From NCBI GenBank assembly GCA_030447525.1, contig JAUJOR010000002.1:219931-283930 (forward strand): DNA of 64,000 nucleotides. The letters run 5' to 3'. The translations under genes and the position numbers were made by a program. Positions 7,697-16,622 of this stretch are shown here, piece after piece. The DNA is from Chloroflexota bacterium. GTDB taxonomy: Bacteria; Chloroflexota; UBA11872; UBA12225. Position 1 is the stretch's first letter; every line of letters starts with the position of its first letter. The notes beneath the pieces are model-generated. The model worked only from the letters and a program-made list of their open reading frames with translations. It made no database searches and was not told the DNA's origin.

Positions 7697-9109
7697 TTAC
7701 TGGGGGACGCGATCCGGGAAGGCGCGCCGGTAATCGGTGCCCACATTGGCGCGCTCCACCTGAAAGTCCGCCGGATTCATGGGATCGTAGGTCAGGATAG
7801 TTCGCTGGAACACCTGGATCAGGATCTGTCGATTTGCCAAAGTTCCCTTCGTGACTACCGCCGGGATGGCCTCGGTCATCGGCAGGCCGATGTCGTGGAT
7901 CCAGCCACCGGGGAAGATATCCGCCCGGTTCATATAGGGCCAAAAGATGGGGGACACGTTGTGCCCCGGTGCCGGACGTAGAGACTGGGAGTAGGGGATG
8001 AAGACCGATCCGTCGCTATTGGGGATCGTGCCCCCGCCAAAGCTCGCCGGCGGGGCGATCCGTGCCTCTTGCTGGGCCAGGGCATTGATCTTGGCGTAGT
8101 CCAGGTTGGAAATCTCTCCCCCCACGGGCAGAGCGGCGCGGCTGGTCTGCAGCTCGTCCACCAGCAGCCCGTACTGGAACTGCCAGTTGGGGTCGTTGCT
8201 CTCCCCGGTGTGGTCCTCCATCCGTCCTTTCTCGAAGTACTGGGCGAATCGACCGGCGTAGAAGGTAGGGGGTGACGCCGTGTTCCCAAGGATGCGAAGC
8301 CCGTCGAAACGGACATAGTAGTTCAAGAAGCGAGTGTCGATGGGCCACGATCCGGGGGGGCGATCCCCGGCGTTGGCGCCCGGCAGGGTGGTGAATCCGG
8401 GCGCAGGCGTACCCGGACCAGGCGTTGCCGTCAGCCCCAGGCCCAGGGCAGACGCGGCGCCCGCCGGGCTTGGCGTCACAGCCGGTGTGGGGGACACAAG
8501 TGGGGTAGGTGTGAGCGGGGTGCGGTCGGCGGTGAGCACCTCGATCCAATCCACGTCGATCAAGCTGTCCGTGGCTGCCCCATTACGTTGCCCCAGCACC
8601 TCGATGACCAGCGTATGGGGGCGCTCGCTGTCTAGCCCCCCTTGCCACACGATCAGCTCGAAGCTTGGGTCGCCGGCCTTGTAGAGGTCGAACGGGCTAT
8701 CCGGGATCTCTACGCCGTCCACGGTGACACGCGCCCGTCCCCGATTAGGTCCCTTTACGGCGTACCACTTGAAGTACGGGCCACCAAAGCGCATGCGCAT
8801 GCGGGCGTTCTCGTCGCGCGCCTGGTGAAGCGTTCCACCACGGGCCTTGCCGTCCTGAACCGTGTTCCAGTTCCCGCTGTAGATCAAGTACGTGTCCGTG
8901 TCGTCGAAGACATAGGCAGTGGCGCCCGGCGTCGGGCTGGCGGCCGGAGTGCCGGCCTGCGCCTCTATCGCCGGTGGCGGTGGCGCCAGCAAGGCGGTAC
9001 CGAGTAGAAGGAAGGCGCACCCCAGGGTGGACCACCGCCGGGTGGACCACCGCCGGGTGGGCCACCGCAAGCGCCACTCCCCGCCACCGCTCCTCGGCTG
9101 TGCTCTCAC
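7697..9109 (-). CDS. Secreted two-domain protein with Chloroflexota-type C-terminal module
   Basis: 470 residues from a GTG at 9109 preceded by GGGAGGAAT; upstream in-frame starts lack a ribosome site. A signal peptide (about 28-50) follows an Arg/Trp-rich stretch encoded by a 15-bp tandem repeat. Then come a beta-sandwich resembling carbohydrate-binding or galactose-binding-like domains (about 65-190), a Pro/Thr/Ser-rich linker (about 195-260), and a C-terminal region with FDGLRILG, QYFEKGRMEDH, HDIGLPMTE and FQRTILTYDPMNP. I recognise these as a module repeated in exported proteins of Chloroflexota. Probably surface-located; binding role inferred, no catalytic motif seen. It is divergent from the transketolase operon. 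Confidence 0.75.
   Translation of the reverse strand: MRAQPRSGGGEWRLRWPTRRWSTRRWSTLGCAFLLLGTALLAPPPPAIEAQAGTPAASPTPGATAYVFDDTDTYLIYSGNWNTVQDGKARGGTLHQARDENARMRMRFGGPYFKWYAVKGPNRGRARVTVDGVEIPDSPFDLYKAGDPSFELIVWQGGLDSERPHTLVIEVLGQRNGAATDSLIDVDWIEVLTADRTPLTPTPLVSPTPAVTPSPAGAASALGLGLTATPGPGTPAPGFTTLPGANAGDRPPGSWPIDTRFLNYYVRFDGLRILGNTASPPTFYAGRFAQYFEKGRMEDHTGESNDPNWQFQYGLLVDELQTSRAALPVGGEISNLDYAKINALAQQEARIAPPASFGGGTIPNSDGSVFIPYSQSLRPAPGHNVSPIFWPYMNRADIFPGGWIHDIGLPMTEAIPAVVTKGTLANRQILIQVFQRTILTYDPMNPADFQVERANVGTDYRRAFPDRVPQ
9026..9068. repeat. 15-bp tandem repeat (about 2.9 copies) inside the secreted-protein gene
   Basis: GGTGGACCACCGCCG occurs at 9026-9040 and 9041-9055, with a third copy bearing one change and cut short at 9068. 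The period is a multiple of three, giving repeated T-R-R-W-S units just before the signal-peptide core. Copy number could vary without frameshift. Confidence 0.9.
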
Positions 9110-9387
9110 AATTCCTCCCAAAGACGGATCGAAGACGACGGCTGGGGTGCGTTCCAGCCTCGGCCGACGTTGGGAGTCAACGGACAACCAACGGCGTCGG
9201 GGCCGGATGACCGCGCCCAGTGTGTCCGTGAGGGCGACCTTCCGTCAACCGTTTTCGCTCGCTTTCCCGCTGCGGCCGTACGTCCGGGGGGGCTGCGTCA
9301 CCGCCTGGCCCATGCCCGCCGGCGGGCCCACGGGGGGCTCTCTCTCGCTCTGGGAGCAAGCCGCGGCGCGGGGCCTGGAACGGCGGT

Positions 9388-9410
9388 TATACTGGCACGC
9401 GAGAGGGAGG
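9388..9410 (+). promoter_or_regulatory. -10 box and ribosome site of the transketolase-nagA operon
   Basis: TATACT at 9388-9393 lies 19 bases before the ATG at 9413, and GGGAGG (9405-9410) is the ribosome site. No TTGACA-like -35 is seen. The divergent region 9110-9412 holds no other gene that I can support. Confidence 0.5.
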
Positions 9411-9412
9411 GC

Positions 9413-10288
9413 ATGGACACGACGACCGCCGCAGTGGCCTCCGACGCGCGCTCAGATGCGCCCGCCAGTACGCCTGACGTCGAGACCCTCATCGCCACGG
9501 CCCGCCGGCTGCGGCGGGACATCCTGGAGATGACGACGCACGCCGGCTCCGGCCATCCATCGAGCTCGATGTCGGCAATCGACGTTATCGTGGCCCTCTA
9601 CAGTGGCGGGATCTTACGCCACAATCCCCAGGAGCCACACGATCCTGACCGCGACCGGTTCATCCTCTCCAAGGGACACGCCTCGCCTGCCCTCTACGCC
9701 ATCCTTGCCGAGCGAGGCTACTTTGGCCATGATCTCCTGAGGACGTTGCGCCAGACGGGTAGCCCCTTGGAGGGGCATCCGAATATGCGCCGCTTGCCCG
9801 GGGTGGAGGCCTCCACGGGCTCTCTGGGGCAAGGTCTATCCATTGGCCTGGGCCACGCCTTGGCGGGGCGGATCGACGGGCGGAGCTTCCACACCTACGT
9901 CATGGTCGGGGACGGCGAGGTACAGGAGGGCCAGATCTGGGAGGCCCTCATGTCTGGGGCGCACCTGAGAGCGGACAACCTGACTCTGATCGTCGACCAT
10001 AACCAGGCCCAGCAGTCCAATATCCTGGAGCGGGTGCTGGACTACCGGCCCTTGGCGGAGAAGCTGCGCGCCTTCCACTGGCATGTGGAAGAGATCGATG
10101 GGCACGACATGCCGGCCATCCTGGCCGCCCTGGAGAGCGTGCGCCAGGTCAAGGGCCAGCCGCAGGCCATCGTTGCCCACACCGTGAAGGGCAAGGGTGT
10201 CTCGTTCGTCGAGGCGGACTGGACGTACCATGGACGGGCAATCACCAAGGACGACCTACAGAAAGCCCTTGCCGAGCTACGAGACTAG
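9413..10288 (+). CDS. Transketolase, N-terminal (thiamine diphosphate-binding) subunit
   Basis: 291 residues. HAGSGHPSSSMS, FILSKGHASPALYA and TGSLGQGLSIGLGHA are transketolase signatures; MVGDGEVQEGQIWEAL with a following N-Q (DHNQAQQ) is the Mg/ThDP motif. The gene encodes only the PP half; the next gene encodes the Pyr half, the split form common in archaea and many bacteria. The pair transfers two-carbon units in the pentose phosphate pathway. The ATG at 9413 is chosen for its GGGAGG site and its position after a TATACT box; earlier in-frame sequence does not resemble the family. Confidence 0.93.
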   Translation: MDTTTAAVASDARSDAPASTPDVETLIATARRLRRDILEMTTHAGSGHPSSSMSAIDVIVALYSGGILRHNPQEPHDPDRDRFILSKGHASPALYAILAERGYFGHDLLRTLRQTGSPLEGHPNMRRLPGVEASTGSLGQGLSIGLGHALAGRIDGRSFHTYVMVGDGEVQEGQIWEALMSGAHLRADNLTLIVDHNQAQQSNILERVLDYRPLAEKLRAFHWHVEEIDGHDMPAILAALESVRQVKGQPQAIVAHTVKGKGVSFVEADWTYHGRAITKDDLQKALAELRD

Positions 10289-10328
10289 GGCGATGTCCCA
10301 GGATCCCCGGACGGCAGGAGAGTGGTGA

Positions 10329-11309
10329 ATGGCTGCCACGGCTGAGAGGTTCGAGCTCAAGCTGGGAAAGGCGACGCGCGACGCCTTCGGCGAGGCCCTA
10401 CGGGAGCTTGCCAAGACCAACGATCGCCTGGTCGTCGTAGACGGGGACGTCAGCAACTCTACCCGCACGGAGTGGTTCGCCGCCGACCACCCGCAGCGCT
10501 TCTTCAACGTCGGGATTGCCGAGAGCAACATGGTCGGCGTGGCCGCCGGTCTGGCCGCCGCCGGCAAGATCCCGGTGGTGGCCAGCTTCGCCTGCTTTCT
10601 GCTTTGTAATGCCTACGACCAGCTGCGCATATCGGTGGCCTTCCCGCAGCTCAACGTCAAGGCCGTGGGGAGCCATGCCGGTATCTCCATCGGCGAGGAT
10701 GGCCCCTCCCAGATGGCCATCGAGGACATCGCCCTGGCCTGCGCCCTGCCCGGATTCGCCGTGCTCGCCCCGGCGGATGAGGTGGCCACGCGCGTCGCCG
10801 TGCGGGCAATGCTAGAGCACGACGGCCCAGTCTACCTGCGCGTCGGCCGCCCCAAGGCACCGGTGGTGTACGGGAGCGAAGCAGACTTCCCTTTCCAGAT
10901 CGGTCAGGCGGTGCGCCTGCGCCAGGGGAACGACGTGACCATCGTGGCCAACGGCCTGATGGTGGCCGCCGCGCTGCAAGCCCACGACCGGCTCGCCGAG
11001 ACGGGCGTGAGCGCCCGCGTCCTGGACATGCCCAGCGTCAAGCCACTGGATGAGGCGGCCCTAGATGAGGCGGCCCGAGAGACGGGGGCCATCGTCGTCG
11101 CCGAAGAGCACCTCGCGCATGGCGGCCTGGGGAGCGTGGTGGCCACGGCCGTGGCCGGCCTGCGCCCCTGTCCCATTGCCTTCGTCAACCTCGGTGACAC
11201 CTTTGCCGAATCCGGGCCCGGGGACGAGCTCCTCGAGAAGTACGGCCTCACCGCTGCGGACATCGTACGGGGGGCCAACCGGGCAGTGGCGGCCAAGCGC
11301 CAGGGGTAG
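10329..11309 (+). CDS. Transketolase, C-terminal (pyrimidine-binding) subunit
   Basis: 326 residues with the Pyr domain (GIAESNMVGVAAGLAAAGK, carrying the ThDP-activating Glu), AGISIGEDGPSQMAIEDIA and a C-terminal swivel domain (DMPSVKPLDE). It completes the active site with the upstream subunit, 40 bases away. AGGAGAG precedes the ATG. The nagA start lies 4 bases after its stop, indicating one transcript for pentose phosphate and amino-sugar functions. Confidence 0.92.
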   Translation: MAATAERFELKLGKATRDAFGEALRELAKTNDRLVVVDGDVSNSTRTEWFAADHPQRFFNVGIAESNMVGVAAGLAAAGKIPVVASFACFLLCNAYDQLRISVAFPQLNVKAVGSHAGISIGEDGPSQMAIEDIALACALPGFAVLAPADEVATRVAVRAMLEHDGPVYLRVGRPKAPVVYGSEADFPFQIGQAVRLRQGNDVTIVANGLMVAAALQAHDRLAETGVSARVLDMPSVKPLDEAALDEAARETGAIVVAEEHLAHGGLGSVVATAVAGLRPCPIAFVNLGDTFAESGPGDELLEKYGLTAADIVRGANRAVAAKRQG

Positions 11310-11313
11310 GGAC

Positions 11314-12651
11314 ATGCCCGCTGCGCCGGCGGGGCCGTGGGGCGGGGTGGGGACGGCCGGCGGGGAGACACGCCCGGGCGGCCCCGACCGAAGCCCTGCC
11401 GGAACCTGCACCTACGTCCTCGCCGGGAGCGTGCTCTCCGCCTCGGGCGCTATGCCCGGGGCAGTCCAGGGCATGGCGCGTCCGTCGGTGGGGGGAGCTG
11501 GTGTGACCGCCGTGACGGGAGAAGGGACTTCCGCAGGGGGTTGGGGAGGGCTGGTGCTGCAGGGGGACCGCATCGCCCGCCTGCTCCCGGCCGACGAAGT
11601 CCCCATTGCCGGGGCGGCCGTGCTGGACTTCCGCCCCCATCTCCTGGCCCCAGGAACGCTGGACGTCCACATCCATGGGGGGATAGGCTGCAGCTTCTCT
11701 TCCGGCCCGGCCGAGGACTCGCTGGCGGTCTGCCGCTACCTGGTCAGCACCGGAGCAACCGCCCTTCTTCCTACCATCACCGGCTCGTGGGACGAGCTGC
11801 TCGCCGCCCTGACCAAGCTGGCTGGCCTGGCCGCCGGCGGCGGTGTCGGTCAGACGCCGGACGGGGCCCGGATCGTGGGCATCCACGTCGAAGGGCCGTA
11901 CCTCAACCCGGCGCGCAAGGGGGCCATCGACCCGGCCACGATGCGCCCTCCCCATGTGGACGAGCTGCGCCGCCTCCAGAATGTGGCCGGCGGATGGATC
12001 AAGATGATGACCGTCGCCCCGGAATTGCCCGGCGCCCTGGCCGTGATCGAGGAGGCCGTGCGTCTAGGGATCGTCCCCTCCATTGGCCATTCGGAGGCCC
12101 CCTACGAAACCGTGATCGCCGCCGCCGCGGCCGGGGCCCGCAAGTCCACCCATACGTACAACGCCATGCGTCCCCTGCAGCATCGCGATCCCGGCACGGT
12201 GGGGGGTATCTTGGCCGACGATAGCCTCGTGGCCGAGCTTATCGCCGACGGCGTGCACGTCCACCTCGGCGCGATGCGCGTCTTACTCAAGGCCAAAGGG
12301 GCGCCTGGCACCCTCCTGGTCACCGACGCCGTTCGCTATGCCGGGCTGCCCGACGGCGTGTACGAGCCCCTGGACCGGAGGCGCCTCACCGTGGCGCAGG
12401 GGATTGCCAGAATGGACGACGGTACGATCGCCGGGAGCGTCTCGCCCATGGACCGCAACCTACGCCTCCTGCGCGACGCGGCCGGCGTTGGAGTAGCGGA
12501 CCTGTTCACTATGGCCGCCGCCGTCCCGGCTGGCCTCCTCGGCCTGACCCGTAAGGGAATCCTGGCCGCCGGCGCCGACGCCGACTTCGCCGTCTACGAC
12601 TCCGGACTGCGCTGCATGGCCACGTTCGTCGCCGGCCAGCGGGTCTTCTGA
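11314..12651 (+). CDS. nagA: N-acetylglucosamine-6-phosphate deacetylase
   Basis: 445 residues. The amidohydrolase barrel carries HIHGG, the metal-binding Glu in VEGPYLNP, His in IGHSEA and STHTYNAM, and the catalytic Asp in VTDAVRYAG. It removes acetate from GlcNAc-6-phosphate, giving glucosamine-6-phosphate for NagB, which is encoded 15 kb away on the other strand with anmK. The N-terminal 75 residues are Gly/Pro/Ala-rich and longer than usual; a later start is possible, but AGGGGTAGGGAC stands just before this ATG, 4 bases after the transketolase stop. Confidence 0.9.
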   Translation: MPAAPAGPWGGVGTAGGETRPGGPDRSPAGTCTYVLAGSVLSASGAMPGAVQGMARPSVGGAGVTAVTGEGTSAGGWGGLVLQGDRIARLLPADEVPIAGAAVLDFRPHLLAPGTLDVHIHGGIGCSFSSGPAEDSLAVCRYLVSTGATALLPTITGSWDELLAALTKLAGLAAGGGVGQTPDGARIVGIHVEGPYLNPARKGAIDPATMRPPHVDELRRLQNVAGGWIKMMTVAPELPGALAVIEEAVRLGIVPSIGHSEAPYETVIAAAAAGARKSTHTYNAMRPLQHRDPGTVGGILADDSLVAELIADGVHVHLGAMRVLLKAKGAPGTLLVTDAVRYAGLPDGVYEPLDRRRLTVAQGIARMDDGTIAGSVSPMDRNLRLLRDAAGVGVADLFTMAAAVPAGLLGLTRKGILAAGADADFAVYDSGLRCMATFVAGQRVF

Positions 12652-12890
12652 CGCCCCTTGAGCCCCCGCCGGCGACGTGCGCCGGTTCCCGTTGCGCTTC
12701 AGATCGTTGCGTTGATTGCCATCGCCTTTCCAGGAGGCATCCGCGCTCAGGGGTGTGGTTGCCGACGCCACGGTCAGCCGTACAAGGGAACCTCCCGGGC
12801 AGCGGCGACTTGCAGGGTGTGCCGGCCGCGGTTCATAGTGACGGCGCGGTCGGGCGTTTAGCCGGACCTGAAGGGAGGTGAAGTCAAACG

Positions 12891-13127
12891 ATGGAGGACA
12901 GGGACGGACGCGGCGCGGGCGATGCCGAGGCCCCCCGGACGGCGCAGCCCGCCGGGCCGGAGGGAGCGGGGGAGACGCCGTCGCTCTTGCCGTCGGTCGA
13001 GCGGGGGCAGGGACTTGTCGAGTACGCCTTAATCATCTTCTTGGTTGCAATTGTTGTTATTGCCATCCTGCTCTTGCTCGGCCCGCAGATCGGGCGCGTG
13101 TTCAACTCGATCTACGACACGATCTAG
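12891..13127 (+). CDS. Flp/TadE-type type IVb pilin
   Basis: 78 residues. The sequence GQGLVEYALIIFLVAIVV has the Flp prepilin pattern: a processing site before a Glu at position +5 and one long hydrophobic helix. The helix is followed by a short tail. The leader of about 40 residues is long and Pro/Gly-rich for this family. GGGAGGTG stands 10 bases before the ATG. No prepilin peptidase, CpaA-F or TadE genes are in the window, so assembly factors must be elsewhere. The preceding 239 bases hold no gene I can support. Confidence 0.82.
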   Translation: MEDRDGRGAGDAEAPRTAQPAGPEGAGETPSLLPSVERGQGLVEYALIIFLVAIVVIAILLLLGPQIGRVFNSIYDTI

Positions 13128-13193
13128 CACTGCAACGAGGGATTCTAGATCACCGGCTATCACCCCGTTCCAGCTAGAAGTCTCGTTGCGGTG
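13128..13193 (+). other. Nested hairpin starting directly at the pilin stop codon
   Basis: The outer stem 13128-13139 with 13182-13193 is 12 bp with one G-T pair (CACTGCAACGAG with CTCGTTGCGGTG). An inner stem TTCTAG (13143-13148) pairs with CTAGAA (13174-13179). It begins on the base after TAG and lies before a separate terminator, so it may stabilise the pilin mRNA 3' end or be a processing site. Confidence 0.55.
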
Positions 13194-13210
13194 CTGGGAG
13201 CAGCGCCAAC

Positions 13211-13267
13211 GGGCGGCGGGCAGGCAGGTCGTTTCTTGACCGGTACCTGCCTGCTGCCCGTGCTTTT
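13211..13267 (+). terminator. Intrinsic terminator of the pilin gene
   Basis: GCAGGCAGGT (13220-13229) pairs perfectly with ACCTGCCTGC (13245-13254); outer GGGC/GCCC pairing extends it. The stem is followed within a few bases by TTTT at 13264-13267. Confidence 0.6.
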
Positions 13268-13306
13268 CTGTCCCCTGCGCTTGAATGCTTCCGGCGCGCC
13301 CCCGCG

Positions 13307-14380
13307 TCAGGCCAGGCCGGCTAACCGTACCTCGCGACCTTCTCTTGCCGAGAGGGTGCAGGCATACGTCAGGTGAAAGGTCTCTAACCCGTCGGCGTAG
13401 TCTGAGAGAATGGCGCTGCCGTCTCCACTGCGCACCGCCTCGACGAACACCTGGTTCATGCGTACGTTCGGGTCGCCCTCCGCGGTGAGCACTTCCGGCT
13501 GCTGACCCGGGCGAAACACCGTCAGGCCCCCGGTGCTGACCATCACCGCCATGTCCTTGGCAATGATGTGGATTGGACCAGAGAGGTTCGGGGGTGAACC
13601 CTGGCCGGGCTGCAGGGCGCAGGAGTTGACGATCGAGCCGACGGCGCCGTTGATAAAGCGCACGCTGGCGGCCTGAACGTCGGCGATGTCCAGGTCCGGG
13701 ACGTCCTTGAGCAGGACGGTATTGGCCGTGGCAAAGGCAGACTCGACCTCTCCGGCAAGATAGCGCATCAGGTCCACGCCGTGGGTGTGCTGCTCGATGA
13801 GCATCCCTCCGGAGCGGTCCTGCACCCGCCACCACGGGGTGGCCGGGAGCCCGCCGAGGCGGATGGCCATCACTAGGCCGATGGGCACGCCTTCCAGAAT
13901 GCGCCGCGCATGCTGCACCGCCGTGCTGTAGCGCAGCTGGTAGCCGACGCAGGAGATAACCCCCTCTTGAGCGATGTGATCGCGGATCTCACGGCCCTCG
14001 GTGGGGGCCAGTGCGACCGGCTTCTCGACGAAGATGGCCTTCCCTGCGTCGATGATGGCGTGCTCGATAGCCCCGTGGGCGAAAGGAGGCAGACTGACGT
14101 ACACCGCATCCAGCTCCGTACCCTCCAGCATCCGCTGGACGTCCGGGTACACGGCCGGCCGGAGGGCCTTGGCCCGCTCGGCTATGCCAGGCGCCCCAGG
14201 TGTGGCCGTGCCATCCCCAAGGCGATCCTTGACCCGCTGTACCGCCTGCTGGCAGCGGGGAGGATCAATGTCACATAGGGCCGCTACCTCCGCCTCCGGG
14301 ATCTGCATCAGATCGAGCATCTCCCGCACCGTGCGTCCCCCGGCGCCGACGAAGCCGATTCGTACCACCTTGTCTGGCAT
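13307..14380 (-). CDS. Gfo/Idh/MocA family NAD(P)-dependent oxidoreductase
   Basis: 357 residues. A Rossmann domain opens with RIGFVGAGGRTVREML, EKPVAL carries the family EKP motif, and HTHGVDLMRYLAG is the C-terminal catalytic region with its His. Family members oxidise or reduce sugars, inositols and related compounds; the substrate is not readable. The ATG at 14380 is chosen because AAGGAG stands 9 bases upstream and the Rossmann motif follows at residue 6. Single gene; its neighbours give no pathway, although other carbohydrate genes lie within 10 kb. Confidence 0.88.
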   Translation of the reverse strand: MPDKVVRIGFVGAGGRTVREMLDLMQIPEAEVAALCDIDPPRCQQAVQRVKDRLGDGTATPGAPGIAERAKALRPAVYPDVQRMLEGTELDAVYVSLPPFAHGAIEHAIIDAGKAIFVEKPVALAPTEGREIRDHIAQEGVISCVGYQLRYSTAVQHARRILEGVPIGLVMAIRLGGLPATPWWRVQDRSGGMLIEQHTHGVDLMRYLAGEVESAFATANTVLLKDVPDLDIADVQAASVRFINGAVGSIVNSCALQPGQGSPPNLSGPIHIIAKDMAVMVSTGGLTVFRPGQQPEVLTAEGDPNVRMNQVFVEAVRSGDGSAILSDYADGLETFHLTYACTLSAREGREVRLAGLA

Positions 14381-14533
14381 CCCCTGCTCTCCTTTCCTTT
14401 CCTCTCGGATCGCTACGCGCCTGCTGACCGCTCCCGACGGGTCAGGACGGGGCGATCGGCGCGGCCCACATGGTGGCACGCCGCTTGCCCGTCATTCCAG
14501 GGCAGGCGCGAGCAAGGCGCCGGGAGGGGCTCC

Positions 14534-14920
14534 ATGGAACGGTCGAGCGATACGACGGGTGGCCGGGAGCAGAAGGGCGAGCACAGCCTGGAGGATCTCA
14601 TCGGCGCCCTGCGTCGTGAGTTCGGGACACGCTACGAAGAGTCCTACGAGCGTGGCAAGCGTGATTTTCGCGACGCCCTGGTCAAGCACCTGGGGCTGGA
14701 TCAGGACAGCGCCTCCGGCATCGTAGATGACCTAGAGGAGGCCCAGGCCATCCGCTTCAAGTCTGCCGGGAGCAGCTCGCCTCGGGAGGGAGACGGACCG
14801 CGTGTGGGGCTCTTCGACGAGCCGGGCCCGCAGGTAGCTGACGACCGCCAGCCGAACTACGGCGGGCGCTACTGGGCCGTCGGGACGGACGAAGACGTCG
14901 ATCTCCCCGGGGCCGTCTAG
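14534..14920 (+). CDS. Small hypothetical acidic protein
   Basis: 128 residues, unrecognised. The first 80 are helical and charged (SLEDLIGALRREFGTRYEES), the rest rich in Gly, Pro and Asp and probably disordered. There is no signal peptide or membrane segment. GGGAGGGG six bases before the ATG supports translation. It stands alone between the oxidoreductase (divergent) and the histidine kinase (convergent). Confidence 0.6.
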   Translation: MERSSDTTGGREQKGEHSLEDLIGALRREFGTRYEESYERGKRDFRDALVKHLGLDQDSASGIVDDLEEAQAIRFKSAGSSSPREGDGPRVGLFDEPGPQVADDRQPNYGGRYWAVGTDEDVDLPGAV

Positions 14921-14956
14921 GCCCGGCCCCCAGCGGATGGGGGTGGGGCCTAGACG

Positions 14957-14972
14957 AGACGTCAAGACGTCA
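14957..14972. repeat. 8-bp tandem duplication starting with the histidine kinase stop codon
   Basis: On the minus strand TGACGTCT occurs twice in tandem; the first TGA is the stop (14972-14970). Short, but it repeats the arrangement seen at other stops in the window. Confidence 0.75.
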
Positions 14973-16622
14973 GCCCGTGTTGGAGGCGAGGGAAACGGGG
15001 GCGTCGGCGGGGGGGCGCGGTGTACCGCTCGCCGGGTGGGGGGTGCGCCCCTGAGCCTGCAAGGGCAAGGTGACCACAAAGGACGTCCCGCCCTCTGATG
15101 TGCTGGCGACGTCGATTGTTCCCTCGTGGCGCTGGGCCACTTCCTGGGCAATGGCTAGGCCCAGGCCGCTACCCTCCACCGCCCGGGCACGGGATTTGTC
15201 GACGCGGTAGAAGCGGTCGAAGATATGCGGCAAGTCTGACGCCGGGATGAGACTCCCGGTGTTATGTACGGTGATGACGAGCCGTGGACCGGAGACGCGG
15301 GCACTGATGGTGATCGTCCCGCCCTCGGGCGTGTACTTGCCGGCGTTCTCTAACAGGTTGCCGAACAGGTGGTCGAGCTCGTCGGCATCCCCCTGCACCG
15401 GGGGGATGTCGGGGATGTCCAGATTGATGGAGAGGTCGCGCAGCTCGGCGCTGAGCCGCAGGCGGCGTACGGCCTCACGGAGCAGCGCTGCTACATCCAC
15501 CGAGTGGTGGGTGCCGGTGACTTCGCGCGATTCGACGCGCGAAAGGTAGAGGAGATCCTCCACCAGGCGACGCATACGCACGGCTTCCTCGTTGATGATC
15601 TGCCCGGCCTCGGCCGCGCCAGCGTCACCGCGGAGTGCTCCCTCCAGGAGGGCCTGGGAAAAGCCCTGGATCGACGTCAGGGGAGTGCGCAGCTCGTGGG
15701 AGGCGTTGGCCAGGAAGTCCCGCAGGGCCTGCTGCGAGCGCTCCACCTCGCGAGACATGAGGTTGAAGGAGGTGGCCAGGCGGGCCACCTCGTCACCCCC
15801 GCGAACAGGGATCTGCTGGCGCAGGTCGCCCCGGGCCATACCGTCGGCGGCCTGCGTCATGTGCCGCAAAGGTCGGGTGATGGAGCGGGAAAGCCACAAG
15901 GCGACGGCGACGGACACAGGGACGGAGACGAACGCCGCCAGGCCCAGCCCCGGCGCCAACTCACGCCAGGCGGCCGCCAGGCTGCGCTCCGGGATGGCCA
16001 GGACGACGCGGTAGGCGGGGACGGCCGGCCGGCGAGGCCCCCCCCGGTCCGGGAAGTCTGGGCGGCCATCCACCGGACCTGTCGGTGCCAGCGGTGTCTC
16101 AGCGGGCCCGGGCGCCGGTAAGGGCGTGGTGATGAGCGTATAAGGACGGCCCGGGGAGCCGGCCACCTGGGTCCAGACCAGCGCCCGCCAGCGGAAAAAA
16201 AGGGGCCGCCCGGGGTGTACCCGGCGGTCACCCGGGTCGGGCAGGTCGAGCCTCTCGCCGCTAAACCCTTCCTCGGCCCCGCCTAGAGGGGCCGGACGTT
16301 CGACCAGAACGCGGTTCTGGGCGTCGACAATGAGGATGCGTACCGGCTGCCCCTGCGGCGCGGCGAGCTGGCTGCCCAGGACGTCGCCGATGTCCGCGGG
16401 GCGGGCGCCCTGCACTTCGAGCTGCCGCCCAAGCAGGGAAGCAGCCACCGCTACCTCGCTCAGGCGATCAACCGTGAGCCGCCGCTGGTAGTCCTGAATG
16501 AGCCACAGGACGGCCCCACCGGCGGAGAGGAGCGTTACCAGAATGACCAGCACAAAGGCCGCCAGCAAGCGGGTATTGATGCTCCCGAACAGGGTCCCTG
16601 ACGGGGTGCCCGGCGGCGTCAC
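14970..16622 (-). CDS. Membrane sensor histidine kinase
   Basis: 550 residues. Transmembrane helices at about 18-42 and 228-250 flank a Pro/Gly-rich extracytoplasmic sensor region. A HAMP domain follows (SRSITRPLRHM), then HisKA with the phospho-acceptor in FLANASHELRTPL, and HATPase_c with N box NLLENAGKYTPEGG, F box IFDRFYRVD and G box GSGLGLAIAQ. It autophosphorylates on His and passes phosphate to the response regulator encoded upstream; its GTG start overlaps that stop by GTGA. The signal sensed is not evident. Confidence 0.93.
   Translation of the reverse strand: MTPPGTPSGTLFGSINTRLLAAFVLVILVTLLSAGGAVLWLIQDYQRRLTVDRLSEVAVAASLLGRQLEVQGARPADIGDVLGSQLAAPQGQPVRILIVDAQNRVLVERPAPLGGAEEGFSGERLDLPDPGDRRVHPGRPLFFRWRALVWTQVAGSPGRPYTLITTPLPAPGPAETPLAPTGPVDGRPDFPDRGGPRRPAVPAYRVVLAIPERSLAAAWRELAPGLGLAAFVSVPVSVAVALWLSRSITRPLRHMTQAADGMARGDLRQQIPVRGGDEVARLATSFNLMSREVERSQQALRDFLANASHELRTPLTSIQGFSQALLEGALRGDAGAAEAGQIINEEAVRMRRLVEDLLYLSRVESREVTGTHHSVDVAALLREAVRRLRLSAELRDLSINLDIPDIPPVQGDADELDHLFGNLLENAGKYTPEGGTITISARVSGPRLVITVHNTGSLIPASDLPHIFDRFYRVDKSRARAVEGSGLGLAIAQEVAQRHEGTIDVASTSEGGTSFVVTLPLQAQGRTPHPASGTPRPPADAPVSLASNTG

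Noticed and set aside
12652-12890. c-di-GMP riboswitch before the pilin gene
   Set aside because: Pilin genes sometimes have one, but the conserved aptamer core could not be found.
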